The notes under the pieces were generated by a model. That model searched no databases and was not told the DNA's origin. It saw only the letters and a list, made by a program, of their open reading frames with translations. From the NCBI GenBank assembly GCA_900553125.1, contig USCB01000003.1, positions 18,120-82,119 on the forward strand: a stretch of DNA of 64,000 nt, written 5' to 3'. The position numbers were made by a program, and so were the translations under genes. Below, piece by piece: positions 19,601 through 27,757 of the stretch (within the stretch, counting starts at the first letter, position 1; every line of letters starts with the position of its first letter). This DNA is from an uncultured Clostridium sp. (GTDB lineage: Bacteria; Bacillota; Clostridia; TANB77; CAG-508).

Positions 19601-19932
19601 TTGATGATTTTAATAATAATCCAGATGTTAAAATATTTTTAATTTCACTTAAAGCAGGAGGTACAGGTCTTAACCTTACAGGTGCAGATATGGTAATTCA
19701 TTACGACCCATGGTGGAATGCATCTGCTGAAAATCAGGCGACTGATAGAGCTTACAGAATTGGTCAAAAGAATAATGTTCAAGTTTATAAACTTATTACT
19801 AGCAATTCTATTGAAGAAAAAATTTATGAACTCCAACAGAAAAAATCAGAATTAGTTGATAATATGCTTTCTACAAAAACATCGTTTATTAGTAAATTTA
19901 GTAGAGATGAGATAATGAATTTGTTTGAATAA
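16612..19932 (+). CDS. SNF2-family helicase with SWIM zinc finger
   Basis: 1106 residues. An N-terminal SWIM motif (C74, C76, C86, H88) comes first, then a long SNF2-associated region, then the Snf2 ATPase. Visible motifs are Walker A DDMGLGKT (about 665-672), ADEAQYLKN (about 767) and TGTPIENS. The helicase C part has SLKAGGTGLNLTGAD and QATDRAYRIGQ. These proteins are double-stranded DNA translocases that remodel protein-DNA complexes. Family length is normal. It has its own promoter; all arginines in this long gene avoid CGG. Confidence 0.93.
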   Translation: MQVNKNISEEINEDAGERRVIKAKRYVREGRVNIVKTNYEDPNNFSITSIVSGNNNDYHVDIEIQNGEIEIESCECIDYNTYYGACKHIVATLMKFEQTKYWDKEFNPDEITNKSEERNDQYKYRSFNNLISTFYNEELKILSEDETVMLSNKDKVKFEPKINYDKFTNTMRLELKIGNKRMYKIKDLPEFYTRMVNNEYFKYGEKLEFVHDRENFDDSSKPLLDFILKYAEIMKYSNSSDRYGYYYSSSINKAEITLGEGIIDEMYDLLKDKKVNFTYDYTNGKLEFIEQNPEIEFELSKINEGELLLKPNVDVFKIALFNGHKYDYLLVENRLYRCNKEFSESTLKVIKAFRENYTSEMLLRKKDLKDFYSVIMPKIENNVKVEGLNEEEIEEFRPEKLGVKVFLDYDDNNYLVADVKFCYGDEEFNPLDEKSKIKALRNELQENRNLNVIKKSGFMLDVKNLRFIIPNDEQIYEFLTNDINYYMQKFEVMVTDNFKTKEIKEPKLGSIGVKVENNLLNIDLSKLSISPEEIQEVMDKYKIKKKFYRLKDGSFLNLNENEDIEFLDKLSSGMDINYKDLKNNVIKLPVNRTLYLNELLKKFNNTKTTKNSEYKQIVENLEKDNIDEEIPLPKEVKADLRDYQKIGYSWLKTLESYKFGGILADDMGLGKTLQLLTIIESYIEKNKENKMASIVISPSSLALNWMAEAKKFTPKLKVQVISGNASERRQKIEDIKNYDLVITSYDLLKRDIDKYKDLDYTFKYIIADEAQYLKNSNTQNAKAIKELKAETRYALTGTPIENSLAELWSIFDYIMPGYLFQYKKFKTMYETPIVKEENQEAMAKLKMLIEPFVLRRTKKEVLTELPEKTITVLNNSMDSEQEKIYMSYLAKAKQEVADQIKVNGFEKSQIMILAALTRLRQICCHPGLFISDYKGESSKLNQCMEIIEDAVSSGHKILLFSGYTSMFDIIQKELIERNIKYFKLTGSTKVSERIKLVDDFNNNPDVKIFLISLKAGGTGLNLTGADMVIHYDPWWNASAENQATDRAYRIGQKNNVQVYKLITSNSIEEKIYELQQKKSELVDNMLSTKTSFISKFSRDEIMNLFE

Positions 19933-19936
19933 AATC

Positions 19937-19980
19937 CAAAGTGCAATTTTTGCGGTCTAAAGTGCAAAAATTGTACTTTG
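19937..19980. repeat. 17-bp inverted repeat
   Basis: CAAAGTGCAATTTTTGC and GCAAAAATTGTACTTTG flank a 10-nt loop. There is no T-run on the plus strand, so it is not a typical terminator for the helicase gene. Confidence 0.6.
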
Positions 19981-20002
19981 AAAAGAGAATATGCAAAAAC
20001 AC

Positions 20003-20031
20003 TTGCCAAAAATAAAAATAACGTATATAAT
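20003..20031 (+). promoter_or_regulatory. hpf promoter
   Basis: TTGCCA, a 17-bp spacer and TATAAT. Confidence 0.7.
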
Positions 20032-20118
20032 GTGAATATAGACCACAAAGGGAGCAAAAGCACCACAGTGGAAAATACAAAAGGAAAGTCCCTAAGTGGA
20101 CAAGAAGGAGGAATTACT

Positions 20119-20646
20119 ATGGAAATAAAAGTTTTAGGAAAGGAAATAAAAATTACAGAATCAATTAACGAATATGTAGAAAAAAAGCTGGATAGAATAG
20201 ACAAATATTTTGAAACATCTAGCGCAGAAGTTACTGTAAGAGCAGAAAAAAATGAACAAATAGCAGAGGTTACAATTACAGCTAATGGAGAAAACTACAG
20301 AGCAGAAGCTGAAGAAAAAGACCTATATGCTTCAATAGATAAAGTTATAGATATATTAGAAGGACAAATAAGAAAAACTAAAACTAAAAAAGAAAAAATG
20401 ATGAGAGAAGGTTCTATAAAAGATATGAACCAAACAACAACTACAAAAAATGAAATTAAAAATGAAATTTTAAAATATGGTTATTATGAAATAAAACCAC
20501 TTGCACCAGAAGATGCAATGCTTGAATTACAAGAAAGACCAACACATAATTTTATGCCATTTATAAATATTGAAACAAATAAAGTTTGTGTTATTTACAA
20601 ATTAAAAGATGGTAAAAACTATGGAATAGTTGAGCCAGAGGCTTAG
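20119..20646 (+). CDS. hpf: Ribosome hibernation promoting factor, long form
   Basis: 175 residues. The N-terminal HPF domain (MEIKVLGKEIKITESI, then DKYFETSSAEVTVRAEK) is linked to the C-terminal dimerisation domain (IKPLAPEDAMLELQ, then HNFMPFINIETNKVCVIYK). The long form joins two 70S ribosomes into inactive 100S particles in stationary phase. AAGGAGGAATTACT fixes ATG 20119, so the longer open frame upstream is not used. Confidence 0.95.
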   Translation: MEIKVLGKEIKITESINEYVEKKLDRIDKYFETSSAEVTVRAEKNEQIAEVTITANGENYRAEAEEKDLYASIDKVIDILEGQIRKTKTKKEKMMREGSIKDMNQTTTTKNEIKNEILKYGYYEIKPLAPEDAMLELQERPTHNFMPFINIETNKVCVIYKLKDGKNYGIVEPEA

Positions 20647-20662
20647 AAAGTTTTAAATTTAT

Positions 20663-20709
20663 AAAACCTAAAAATCACTTGAAAATAGCGATTTTTAGGT
20701 TCTTTTTTA
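20663..20709 (+). terminator. hpf terminator
   Basis: AACCTAAAAATC pairs with GATTTTTAGGTT, followed by CTTTTTT. Confidence 0.9.
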
Positions 20710-20808
20710 TTTGTAAAAAAAAGCAAAAAGCTCAAAATTTGCAAAATGCAAGAAAATGTGGTATAATGTCAGGCAGTTTCGCTAAAAATAACAATAAAAG
20801 GAGAGTGA

Positions 20809-21795
20809 ATATTTATTTTAAAACCAAAATTATTACATCTTACAAAAGAAATGGCAAAAGTTATGCTAATCGTAATAGCAGGTTTTTTACTAATTTTAGC
20901 GATTATATTTATAAAATATAAACCAGTATATGAAGTAACAATTGCAGGAGAAAAACTAGGATATATTGCAAAAATAGATGAATTTAAAAATTTAATAGAG
21001 AAAAACATAATTAATCAAGAAGGAGAATATATAGCAAACATTTCTTTAATTCAAGAGCCTGAATATAAATTGAAATTATTAAAAAGAGCAAACAATTTAG
21101 ATGTAGATGAAATAGTTGAAAAACTAAAAGAAACAGATACAGTAATAACATACAAATATTATGAAGTAGCACTAAATAATGAAACAAAATCTTATGTAAA
21201 AACACTTAAAGAGGCTGAAAAAGTTATTGGCGAAATAAAGGAAGAATTTGCTGATGATAATTTAGAATTAAATCTTCAGATTAATGAAAAATACACAGAA
21301 AGTATAGAAAATGTGGATACAAATACTATAGAAGTAGCAACAGCCAGTGTTGAAAATGCAGCAAAAGAAATAAAAGAAGAAAACGAAAATAAAGATGCTA
21401 TTGCTATCATAAATAATATCAAATTATCTGTTTTACCAGTTACAGGAAGGATTACATCAAGATATGGAGAAAGAAGTTCTTTAAGAAGGTCAACTCATAC
21501 AGGTCTTGATATTGCATGTACTACAGGTACAGATATTAGAGTAGTATCAAATGGAACAGTTACATTTTCAGGTAAAAAAGGTTCATATGGTAATTTAATA
21601 ATTGTAGACCATGGAAATGGTGTTGAAACCTGGTATGGACATTGTAGTAAGTTATATGCAAAGGTCGGAGATTCTGTAAATGCAGGTGATGTCATTGCAG
21701 CAGTGGGCTCTACAGGAAATTCTACAGGACCACATTTACATTTTGAGATTAGAATTGATGGAGAATGTGTAAATCCACAAAATTATGTTTATTAG
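20809..21795 (+). CDS. M23 metallopeptidase, probable non-AUG start
   Basis: About 328 residues. A short cytoplasmic N-terminus and one membrane helix precede an extracytoplasmic helical part and a C-terminal LytM/M23 domain. The zinc and catalytic residues are in SRYGERSSLRRSTHTGLDIA, the GNGVETWYGHCSKL region and GPHLHFEIR. It likely cuts peptidoglycan cross-bridges. The only in-frame ATG (20851) has no ribosome binding site, while AAAGGAGAG lies just before ATA 20809 and ATT 20815. The residues between (LKPKLLHLTKE) look coding, so a non-AUG start is likely. Confidence 0.85.
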   Translation: MFILKPKLLHLTKEMAKVMLIVIAGFLLILAIIFIKYKPVYEVTIAGEKLGYIAKIDEFKNLIEKNIINQEGEYIANISLIQEPEYKLKLLKRANNLDVDEIVEKLKETDTVITYKYYEVALNNETKSYVKTLKEAEKVIGEIKEEFADDNLELNLQINEKYTESIENVDTNTIEVATASVENAAKEIKEENENKDAIAIINNIKLSVLPVTGRITSRYGERSSLRRSTHTGLDIACTTGTDIRVVSNGTVTFSGKKGSYGNLIIVDHGNGVETWYGHCSKLYAKVGDSVNAGDVIAAVGSTGNSTGPHLHFEIRIDGECVNPQNYVY

Positions 21796-21827
21796 AGAAG
21801 GAGTCGATGCGGCTCTTTCTTTTTTGA
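21794..21827 (+). terminator. M23 gene terminator
   Basis: AGAAGGAGTC pairs with GGCTCTTTCT and is followed by TTTTTT. Confidence 0.85.
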
Positions 21828-21849
21828 AAAAGTCACGGAATAAAATTTA

Positions 21850-21933
21850 AATGCACTTGATAGATTGCTTTTATTAGATAATGATGAACCATTTTCTTCT
21901 AATATTCGTTCATCTGTAAGAGTAAAACAATAA
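21850..21933 (+). pseudogene. Short coding relic
   Basis: An open 27-codon stretch (ALDRLLLLDNDEPFSS then NIRSSVRVKQ, stop) has protein-like composition but no start or ribosome binding site. It looks like the C-terminal end of a lost gene; family not recognised. Confidence 0.3.
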
Positions 21934-22021
21934 TTCCGAAAAAACTATTCTCAAAAAACTAGCATTTTAATTTTAATTGTGCTATACTAATTTTGAAAAA
22001 AAGAAAGGAATGCGATAAAAA

Positions 22022-22693
22022 ATGGGAAAATTATTTGTTATAGATGGAACAGATGGAAGCGGAAAACAAACACAATTTCAAAAATTACAAGAAAGATTAA
22101 CAAAAGAGGGAATAAAATACAAAACAGTAAGCTTTCCAAATTATGATAGTCCAAGTTCTTCATTAGTTAAAATGTACTTATCAGGAGAGTTTGGAAAAAA
22201 TGCAAAAGACGTAAGTCCATATATTGCATCAACATTTTATGCAGCAGACAGATATGCTACATTTAAAACAGGATATCAGGAATATTATGATAAAGGTGGA
22301 ATAATTTTAGCAGATAGATATACAACTGCAAATATGGTACATCAAGCCGGAAAAATATATGATAAAGAAGAAAGAAAGAAATTTTTAGATTGGTTATGGG
22401 ATTTCGAATTTAATTTATATGGTTTACCAGTTCCAAGTGAAGTATTTTTCTTAAATATGCCGGTTGAAAAATGTATTGAATTAATGAAAGATAGAGAAAA
22501 TAAATTTTCACATAATCAAACAAAAGATATTCACGAAAGAGATAAAAATCATTTAATAGATGCATATAATGCTGGATGTCAAGTAGCAAAAGATTATAAT
22601 TGGTATGAAATAAGTTGTATAAAAGACGAGAATTTAAGAACAATAGAAGATATTCACGAAGAAATTTATAATGAAGTTAGAAAGCATATTTAG
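22022..22693 (+). CDS. tmk: Thymidylate kinase-like nucleotide kinase
   Basis: 223 residues. P-loop GTDGSGKQTQ (9-18), the DR motif in LADRYTTANMV, and KDRENKFSHNQTKD in the lid region. It resembles bacterial dTMP kinases, which phosphorylate dTMP to dTDP. The position after GK is Gln instead of Ser/Thr, a variant I believe occurs in a clostridial subgroup, so the exact substrate is less certain. The ribosome binding site AAAGGAA precedes ATG. It stands alone. Confidence 0.8.
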   Translation: MGKLFVIDGTDGSGKQTQFQKLQERLTKEGIKYKTVSFPNYDSPSSSLVKMYLSGEFGKNAKDVSPYIASTFYAADRYATFKTGYQEYYDKGGIILADRYTTANMVHQAGKIYDKEERKKFLDWLWDFEFNLYGLPVPSEVFFLNMPVEKCIELMKDRENKFSHNQTKDIHERDKNHLIDAYNAGCQVAKDYNWYEISCIKDENLRTIEDIHEEIYNEVRKHI

Positions 22694-22886
22694 TAAAACA
22701 TGAAAACAATAACACCTGATTATGTATACTTAAATTTATTAATATAATAAGAAATTGAAAGGAAAAGTAAGATATAGTGAGAAAAAACAAAAATACTAAA
22801 ATTAACTAACAAAAAGAGAAATAAAAATAAGAACAATTTGATTATAGTAAGTTTGAAATGTTGGAAAAATTTGGTATAATATTATG
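22694..22886 (+). other. Intergenic with OLE promoter
   Basis: No gene seen. The right half holds the promoter TTGAAA (22853-22858), a 16-bp spacer and TATAAT (22875-22880). Confidence 0.6.
22853..22880 (+). promoter_or_regulatory. Promoter of the structured RNA
   Basis: TTGAAA, 16 bp, TATAAT, with no open frame for the next 600 bp. Confidence 0.75.
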
Positions 22887-23464
22887 CGATGGTGCATTAT
22901 TCTAGTCGTACTTTTTATTGTGAGGGTGGGGCTAAAAATCCACTAAAGGGCATATAAATTAGGGCTTCTTGTTTGTGCGCGAAATGCCAGTTTTGTGTGT
23001 GAGTAGGAAGAAAGAGGTAAGGGAATGATGTAATGGCATATATCAGCCCCCCTTGTTTCGCTGAAACTTAAATTCAAATTTAAGTAAAACCTATGGTGAG
23101 TGCCAAGACACGAAATACATAGAGTAGCCTGTCTTGAGTGAATGTATTGGGATTATTTTATCATTTATGAAATTGCATTTGCAAAAGAGACTAGCAATAA
23201 ACAAAAGTATGTCAAGGAAAACTTCTAGAATGTTTGCCAGAATTAACAGGCAAGGAAACTTAAGGATTAAGGTACGGATTTAAGTGGCGATCTGGTGTCT
23301 AATAAGATTAGATGTTCTCTTTAAACGGAAACGGCTATGTAGTAATATATAGTAGAGAATAGAGAAATTCAACCAGACCTAAACCGTAAAATTTACTTGA
23401 GTTTTTACCATCTATAAACTTTAAAATCTTGGAAATAGAAAAAATTCTATTTTCATTTTTTTTA
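22887..23464 (+). ncRNA. ole: Large structured RNA, probable OLE RNA
   Basis: About 578 nt with no open frame, bounded by a promoter and a terminator. Visible helices: GATGGT 22888-22893 with ACCATC 23407-23412 (closing stem); GGGGCT 22928-22933 with AGCCCC 23045-23050; hairpin 23066-23085; hairpin 23233-23253; TCTGGT 23291-23296 with ACCAGA 23372-23377. CAAGACA/TGTCTTG and AATACAT/ATGTATT interleave as a possible pseudoknot (23104-23148). OLE RNAs are about 600 nt and sit just upstream of the OapA membrane-protein gene, as here. I could not check the consensus, so identity rests on size, fold and neighbour. Confidence 0.65.
23431..23464 (+). terminator. Terminator at end of structured RNA
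   Basis: GAAATAGAA pairs with TTCTATTTTC and is followed by TTTTTTT. Confidence 0.8.
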
Positions 23465-23508
23465 TTAAATTGTAAAAAGGAGGATTAGGTAAATACCCTA
23501 ACAAAAAT

Positions 23509-24054
23509 ATGAAAGAAAAGAATAATAAAAAAGATAATTCAAACATAAAATGGGCCCTGCAAGCATTTTTATTAACATTTATATTGTCAGGAGCGGTATC
23601 ATTTATATCAAATAATGGTATAGAAAAGTTAAACATATTTTTATCAATAATAATATTAATTATAGTTATATTAATAGGTATTATATTTGATATAATTGGT
23701 GTTGCAGTAACAGTTGCAGAAGAAGGACATTTTCATGCAAAAGCTACTAAAAAAGCAAAAGGAGCCAAAACATCACTAAAACTTATAAAAAATGCATCAA
23801 AGGTTGCAAATATTTGTGCTGACGTAATAGGTGATATTTGTGGAGTTGTGAGTGGAGCGATAAGTGCAATGATAGCATTAAAAATTTCAAATACATATAA
23901 TGTTTCTAGTAATATTCAATTTTTAGTAAGTGCACTGGTGGCATCAATTACGGTAAGTGGAAAGGCCTTAGGGAAAAGTTTTGCAAATAATAAATCAACT
24001 GCCATTGTATATATAGTTGGAAGTATAATAAATAAATTTGAACATAAAAAGTAA
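23509..24054 (+). CDS. oapA: OLE-associated membrane protein OapA
   Basis: 181 residues with hydrophobic helices at about 15-33, 43-70 and 112-128, and more towards the C-terminus. The conserved core includes FDIIGVAVTVAEE, FHAKATKKAKGAK and ADVIGDICG. D105 and D109 form a DxxxD pair that matches, within one residue, the D104/D108 motif I recall for Bacillus halodurans OapA. OapA binds OLE RNA and brings it to the membrane; loss is linked to alcohol, cold and magnesium stress. AAAAGGAGGA lies unusually far (about 26 nt) before ATG. Confidence 0.75.
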   Translation: MKEKNNKKDNSNIKWALQAFLLTFILSGAVSFISNNGIEKLNIFLSIIILIIVILIGIIFDIIGVAVTVAEEGHFHAKATKKAKGAKTSLKLIKNASKVANICADVIGDICGVVSGAISAMIALKISNTYNVSSNIQFLVSALVASITVSGKALGKSFANNKSTAIVYIVGSIINKFEHKK

Positions 24055-24115
24055 CTTTTTATGTCAATTAATGTCGAAAAATGCGGATATATCAGAGAAA
24101 ATTGATGAAAATGTA

Positions 24116-24144
24116 TTGCAAAAATTTAAATAATATGGTATATT
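24116..24144 (+). promoter_or_regulatory. Promoter of the 111-residue gene
   Basis: TTGCAA, 17 bp, TATATT. Confidence 0.6.
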
Positions 24145-24180
24145 ATGTAAGGTTGTAAAAAATGAAGAAAGGACGTTATT

Positions 24181-24516
24181 GTGAAAACATTTTTTGATGG
24201 AATATTTATATCAAAAGAACATTTAAGAGAGGCTGGAATTAAATATCCAATAAAGCTAGAGTATTACAAAATAGCAAGAGAAGAAAATGTGAAAAGCACA
24301 GAATTAGGAAATGAAACGAAAAATACGAATGCTAAATATGGAATAGAAATAGTAAAAACAGAATATTTAGAAGGTAAAGTTAAAATTGAAACTAAGGAAG
24401 TTAACAATGTAGCAAATGACATAACAGAAACCGAAAGAATTTTAACCATACTCAGAAACAATGAAGTAACGCCAATTGGTGTGGAAGACGTATTAGAAGA
24501 ATTGCAAAAAGTATAA
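24181..24516 (+). CDS. Small protein, DUF6514-like
   Basis: 111 residues, GTG start after GAAAGGACG. The middle (AKYGIEIVKTEYLEG) and end (LRNNEVTPIGVEDVLEELQ) resemble the clostridial DUF6514 family as I remember it; I could not search. Soluble and probably cytoplasmic. Own promoter; it follows oapA but is separately transcribed. Function unknown. Confidence 0.6.
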   Translation: MKTFFDGIFISKEHLREAGIKYPIKLEYYKIAREENVKSTELGNETKNTNAKYGIEIVKTEYLEGKVKIETKEVNNVANDITETERILTILRNNEVTPIGVEDVLEELQKV

Positions 24517-24560
24517 AGGGGAAGGGGATTTTGTTTCTCTTTTCTTTTTTTGTCCTTTTA

Positions 24561-24602
24561 GGACCGGTTCTTTTTAGTACATGTACCAAAAAGAACCGAT
24601 CC
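24561..24602. repeat. Palindromic repeat copy 1
   Basis: GGACCGGTTCTTTTT pairs with AAAAAGAACCGATCC around GTACATGTAC. It lies between two genes and belongs to a family with copies at 26763, 31554, 40823 and 49896. Confidence 0.85.
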
Positions 24603-24620
24603 CAAAAGTACAAATTCCCA

Positions 24621-24649
24621 TTGACTTTTAATTCAAATGTTTGTATAAT
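24621..24649 (+). promoter_or_regulatory. topA promoter
   Basis: TTGACT, 17 bp, TATAAT. Confidence 0.8.
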
Positions 24650-24683
24650 TTAATACGATTTGAAGATTTGAAAGGAGCAAATA

Positions 24684-26753
24684 ATGGCTGACAAATTAAT
24701 AATAGTGGAATCACCTGCAAAAGCAAATACAATAAAAAAATTCCTAGGAGGGAGTACAAAAGTTGTAGCTTCAATGGGACATATAAGAGATTTACCTAAA
24801 TCAAAATTAGGAGTAGATATAGAACATGATTTTGAACCACAATATATAAATATTAGAGGAAAGGGAGATTTAATTAAATCTTTAAAAAAGGATGCAAAGG
24901 TAGCAAAAAAAGTGTATCTTGCAACCGACCCGGACCGTGAGGGAGAGGCTATTGCATGGCATTTAGCTCATATTTTGGAAGAAGATGAAAGTAAAATTAC
25001 GAGAGTTACATTTAATGAGATAACAAAAAGTGCGGTGCAAAAAGCTATAAAAGAGCCTAGAGATATAGATATAAACTTAGTTGATGCTCAGCAAGCAAGA
25101 AGGGTTTTAGATAGAATAGTTGGTTACAAAATAAGTCCGGTTCTTTGGAAAAAAGTAAAGAGAGGACTATCTGCTGGACGTGTACAATCTGTAGCGGTTA
25201 AATTAATAGTTGATAGAGAAGATGAAATTGAAAACTTTATTCCAGAAGAATATTGGAATATTTATGTAAACTTGCTAGACAAAAATTCTAATAAAGAATT
25301 TGAGGCACACTTTACAGGAAAGAATAACAAGAAAATCGAACTTCATTCTAAAGAAGAAGTGGATGAAATTTTAAAAGACATAGAAAATGCAAAATATGTA
25401 GTAACAGACATAAAGAAAAGTGAAAGAAAAAGGCAACCAGCACCACCATTTACAACAAGTACAATGCAACAAGAGGCTTCAAGAAAATTAAATTTTACAT
25501 TAAAAAGAACAATGTCAGTTGCACAAGTCCTTTATGAAGGAATAAAATTACCACAAGGACATACTGGACTTATTACATATATGAGAACAGACTCAACAAG
25601 GATTTCAGAAGAAGCAAGAGCAGCAGCTAAAGAAGAGATTTTAAAGACATATGGCGAAAAATATTATGAAAATAGATATTATAGAACAAATAAAGATGCA
25701 CAAGATGCACATGAGGCAATAAGACCAGCACATATTGAACTTTCACCAGATGAAATAAAAGAATATTTAACACCAGAACAATATAAATTATATAAACTAA
25801 TATATAATAGATTTTTAGCAAGCCAAATGCCAGCTGCCATATATGATACAATGCAAGTATCAATAAAAGCAAATGATTATGATTTTAAAGCAAATGGACA
25901 GAGTTTAAAATTTCAAGGATTTATGGTTTTATATGTAGAAGGTACAGATGAAAAACAAGTTGAAGAAAAAGGAATGTTACCACCATTAGAAGTAAAACAA
26001 GAAGTAGAAAAGAAAAAAATAAATCCAAAACAAAGTTTTACAGAACCACCACCACGATATACGGAGGCAAGTTTAGTAAAAGCTTTAGAAGAAAAAGGAA
26101 TAGGAAGACCATCAACATATTCTCCAATTATTACAACAATAATAGATAGATATTATATTCAAAAAGAGCAAAAACAGCTTGTTCCAACAGAACTAGGTAA
26201 AATAGTAAATAAGCTTTTAATAGAAAACTTTTCAGACGTTGTAAATGAAGAATTTACAGCTAATATCGAAACGAGATTTGATAGAATTGCAGAAGGTGAA
26301 GAAAAGTGGAAAAATATAATTAGAGAATTTTATGGACCATTTATAAAAGAAGTTGAAAAAGTAGAAGAAGAATTGGAACATGTAAAATTAGAAGATGAAG
26401 TTTCAGATGTAGTTTGTGAAAAATGTGGAAGGCTAATGGTTTATAAATATGGAAGATATGGAAAATTCTTAGCATGTCCAGGTTTTCCAGAATGTAGAAA
26501 CACAAGAGCTATTGTAGAAACAATAGATGTTCCTTGCCCAAATTGTGGTGGAGTTGTTCAAGTTAAGAAAACTAAAAGAGGTAGAAAATTTTATGTTTGT
26601 GAGAATAATCCAGATAAATGTAATTATATATCTTGGAACAAACCTAAGGTTGGAGAAAAATGGGATCCAGAGAAACAGGAAAAAGTTGATACTGGTGAGA
26701 AAAAGACAAGAAAAAAAGCTACTGGTAGAAAGAAAAAAACTAGTAAGAAATAG
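24684..26753 (+). CDS. topA: DNA topoisomerase I
   Basis: 689 residues, type IA. The Toprim domain has E9 in IIVESPAKA and D82/D84/E86 in TDPDREGEA. The catalytic Tyr299 is in GLITYMRTDS. Two C-terminal zinc ribbons (CEKCGRLMVYKYGRYG and CPNCGGVVQVKKTKRG) are followed by a lysine-rich tail. It relaxes negative supercoils behind RNA polymerase. Normal family length. Strong promoter and ribosome binding site AAAGGAG. Confidence 0.98.
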   Translation: MADKLIIVESPAKANTIKKFLGGSTKVVASMGHIRDLPKSKLGVDIEHDFEPQYINIRGKGDLIKSLKKDAKVAKKVYLATDPDREGEAIAWHLAHILEEDESKITRVTFNEITKSAVQKAIKEPRDIDINLVDAQQARRVLDRIVGYKISPVLWKKVKRGLSAGRVQSVAVKLIVDREDEIENFIPEEYWNIYVNLLDKNSNKEFEAHFTGKNNKKIELHSKEEVDEILKDIENAKYVVTDIKKSERKRQPAPPFTTSTMQQEASRKLNFTLKRTMSVAQVLYEGIKLPQGHTGLITYMRTDSTRISEEARAAAKEEILKTYGEKYYENRYYRTNKDAQDAHEAIRPAHIELSPDEIKEYLTPEQYKLYKLIYNRFLASQMPAAIYDTMQVSIKANDYDFKANGQSLKFQGFMVLYVEGTDEKQVEEKGMLPPLEVKQEVEKKKINPKQSFTEPPPRYTEASLVKALEEKGIGRPSTYSPIITTIIDRYYIQKEQKQLVPTELGKIVNKLLIENFSDVVNEEFTANIETRFDRIAEGEEKWKNIIREFYGPFIKEVEKVEEELEHVKLEDEVSDVVCEKCGRLMVYKYGRYGKFLACPGFPECRNTRAIVETIDVPCPNCGGVVQVKKTKRGRKFYVCENNPDKCNYISWNKPKVGEKWDPEKQEKVDTGEKKTRKKATGRKKKTSKK

Positions 26754-26762
26754 TTTTTTTGG

Positions 26763-26845
26763 ATTGGGGACGGTTCCTTTTACGAAATGTTCCATTGGGA
26801 CCGGGTCTTAATGGAACATTTTTCTGAAAAGGAACCGTCCCCAAT
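26763..26845. repeat. Palindromic repeat copy 2, nested
   Basis: Outer arms ATTGGGGACGGTTCCTTTT and AAAAGGAACCGTCCCCAAT enclose a second palindrome, AATGTTCCATT with AATGGAACATT. This looks like one element inside another. Confidence 0.85.
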
Positions 26846-26864
26846 ACGAAAAGAGGTGTAAAAA

Positions 26865-27729
26865 ATGCAAGAACAAAAATATATTATAAAAAATCAAGAT
26901 TCATTTGAACTAAAACACATCTTTGACTGTGGTCAATGTTTCAGATGGAATGAAAAACAAGACAAAAGCTACACTGGAGTAATCAAACAAGGTGTACTAA
27001 ATGTTAAAAAACAAGATAATGAAATAACTTTCACAGGAATGCTTGAGCGGTGATATTAAAGAAATCGTAATAAATTATTTTGATTTAAATAGAAATTACT
27101 CAGAAATTAAAGATAAACTTTCAAAAATAGATGAAAATGTGAATTTAAGTGTCAAATATGGAGAAGGGATAAGGATTTTAAATCAGGACTTATGGGAAAC
27201 GATTATTTCTTTTATAATTTCTGCAAATAACAATATTCCTAGAATAAAAGGTATTATCGAAAGATTATCTCAAAAATATGGAAAAGAAATTGATTGGAAT
27301 GGGGAGAAATATTATACTTTTCCAACTCCGGAAGAGCTTAGGGATGTTGAAGTACAGGATTTTAGAGAGATAGGTACAGGCTTTAGGGATATTAGGTTAT
27401 ATGAAACAACTAAAACCATTTTAGAAAAAAGGCTTAATTTAAAAGAGTTATATAATATTGATACTTTGAAGGCGAGAGAGGAGTTGTTAACTCTTTCAGG
27501 GGTTGGACCTAAAGTTGCTGATTGTATTTTATTGTTTTCTGATTTAAAGAGATTTGATGTTTTTCCAATTGATGTTTGGGTTAGAAGAGTTATGAATGAA
27601 TTATATATAAAAAATCCTGATGAAACTAAGGTTAATAAAAAAGATATTGCAAGAATTGCTAAAGAAAAGTTTGGCGATCTGGAAGGCTTGGCTCAGCAGT
27701 ATTTGTTTTATTGGAAGAGGGATGCATAA
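26865..27729 (+). CDS. ogg: 8-oxoguanine DNA glycosylase with one CGGT site
   Basis: About 287 residues when the in-frame CGG at 27048 is read with its next base as one Gly. The N-terminal domain (FDCGQCFRWNE) then runs straight into the HhH-GPD domain. The catalytic Lys216 is in GVGPKVADC and Asp236 in FPIDVWVRR. In triplets the gene would end at TGA 27051 and the second half would lack a start. It removes 8-oxoguanine from DNA as a glycosylase/AP-lyase. With the quadruplet the junction reads GMLEGDIKE, which suits the family. Confidence 0.85.
27048..27051 (+). other. In-frame CGGT quadruplet in ogg
   Basis: The triplet frame meets TGA at 27051-27053. Reading CGGT as Gly joins both halves of the glycosylase. 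Confidence 0.7.
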
Positions 27730-27757
27730 AAAATGCCAGATTAGCTGGCATTTTTTA
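27727..27757. terminator. Bidirectional terminator
   Basis: AAAAAATGCCAG pairs with CTGGCATTTTTT between two converging genes. Confidence 0.9.

Noticed and set aside
22887..23464. tmRNA, RNase P RNA or 6S RNA
   Set aside because: No tag-peptide frame, no tRNA-like ends, no RNase P core motif, and the length and neighbour fit OLE better.
26865..27053. Two separate genes for the halves of ogg
   Set aside because: The second half has only a TTG start without ribosome binding site, and both halves are one protein family.
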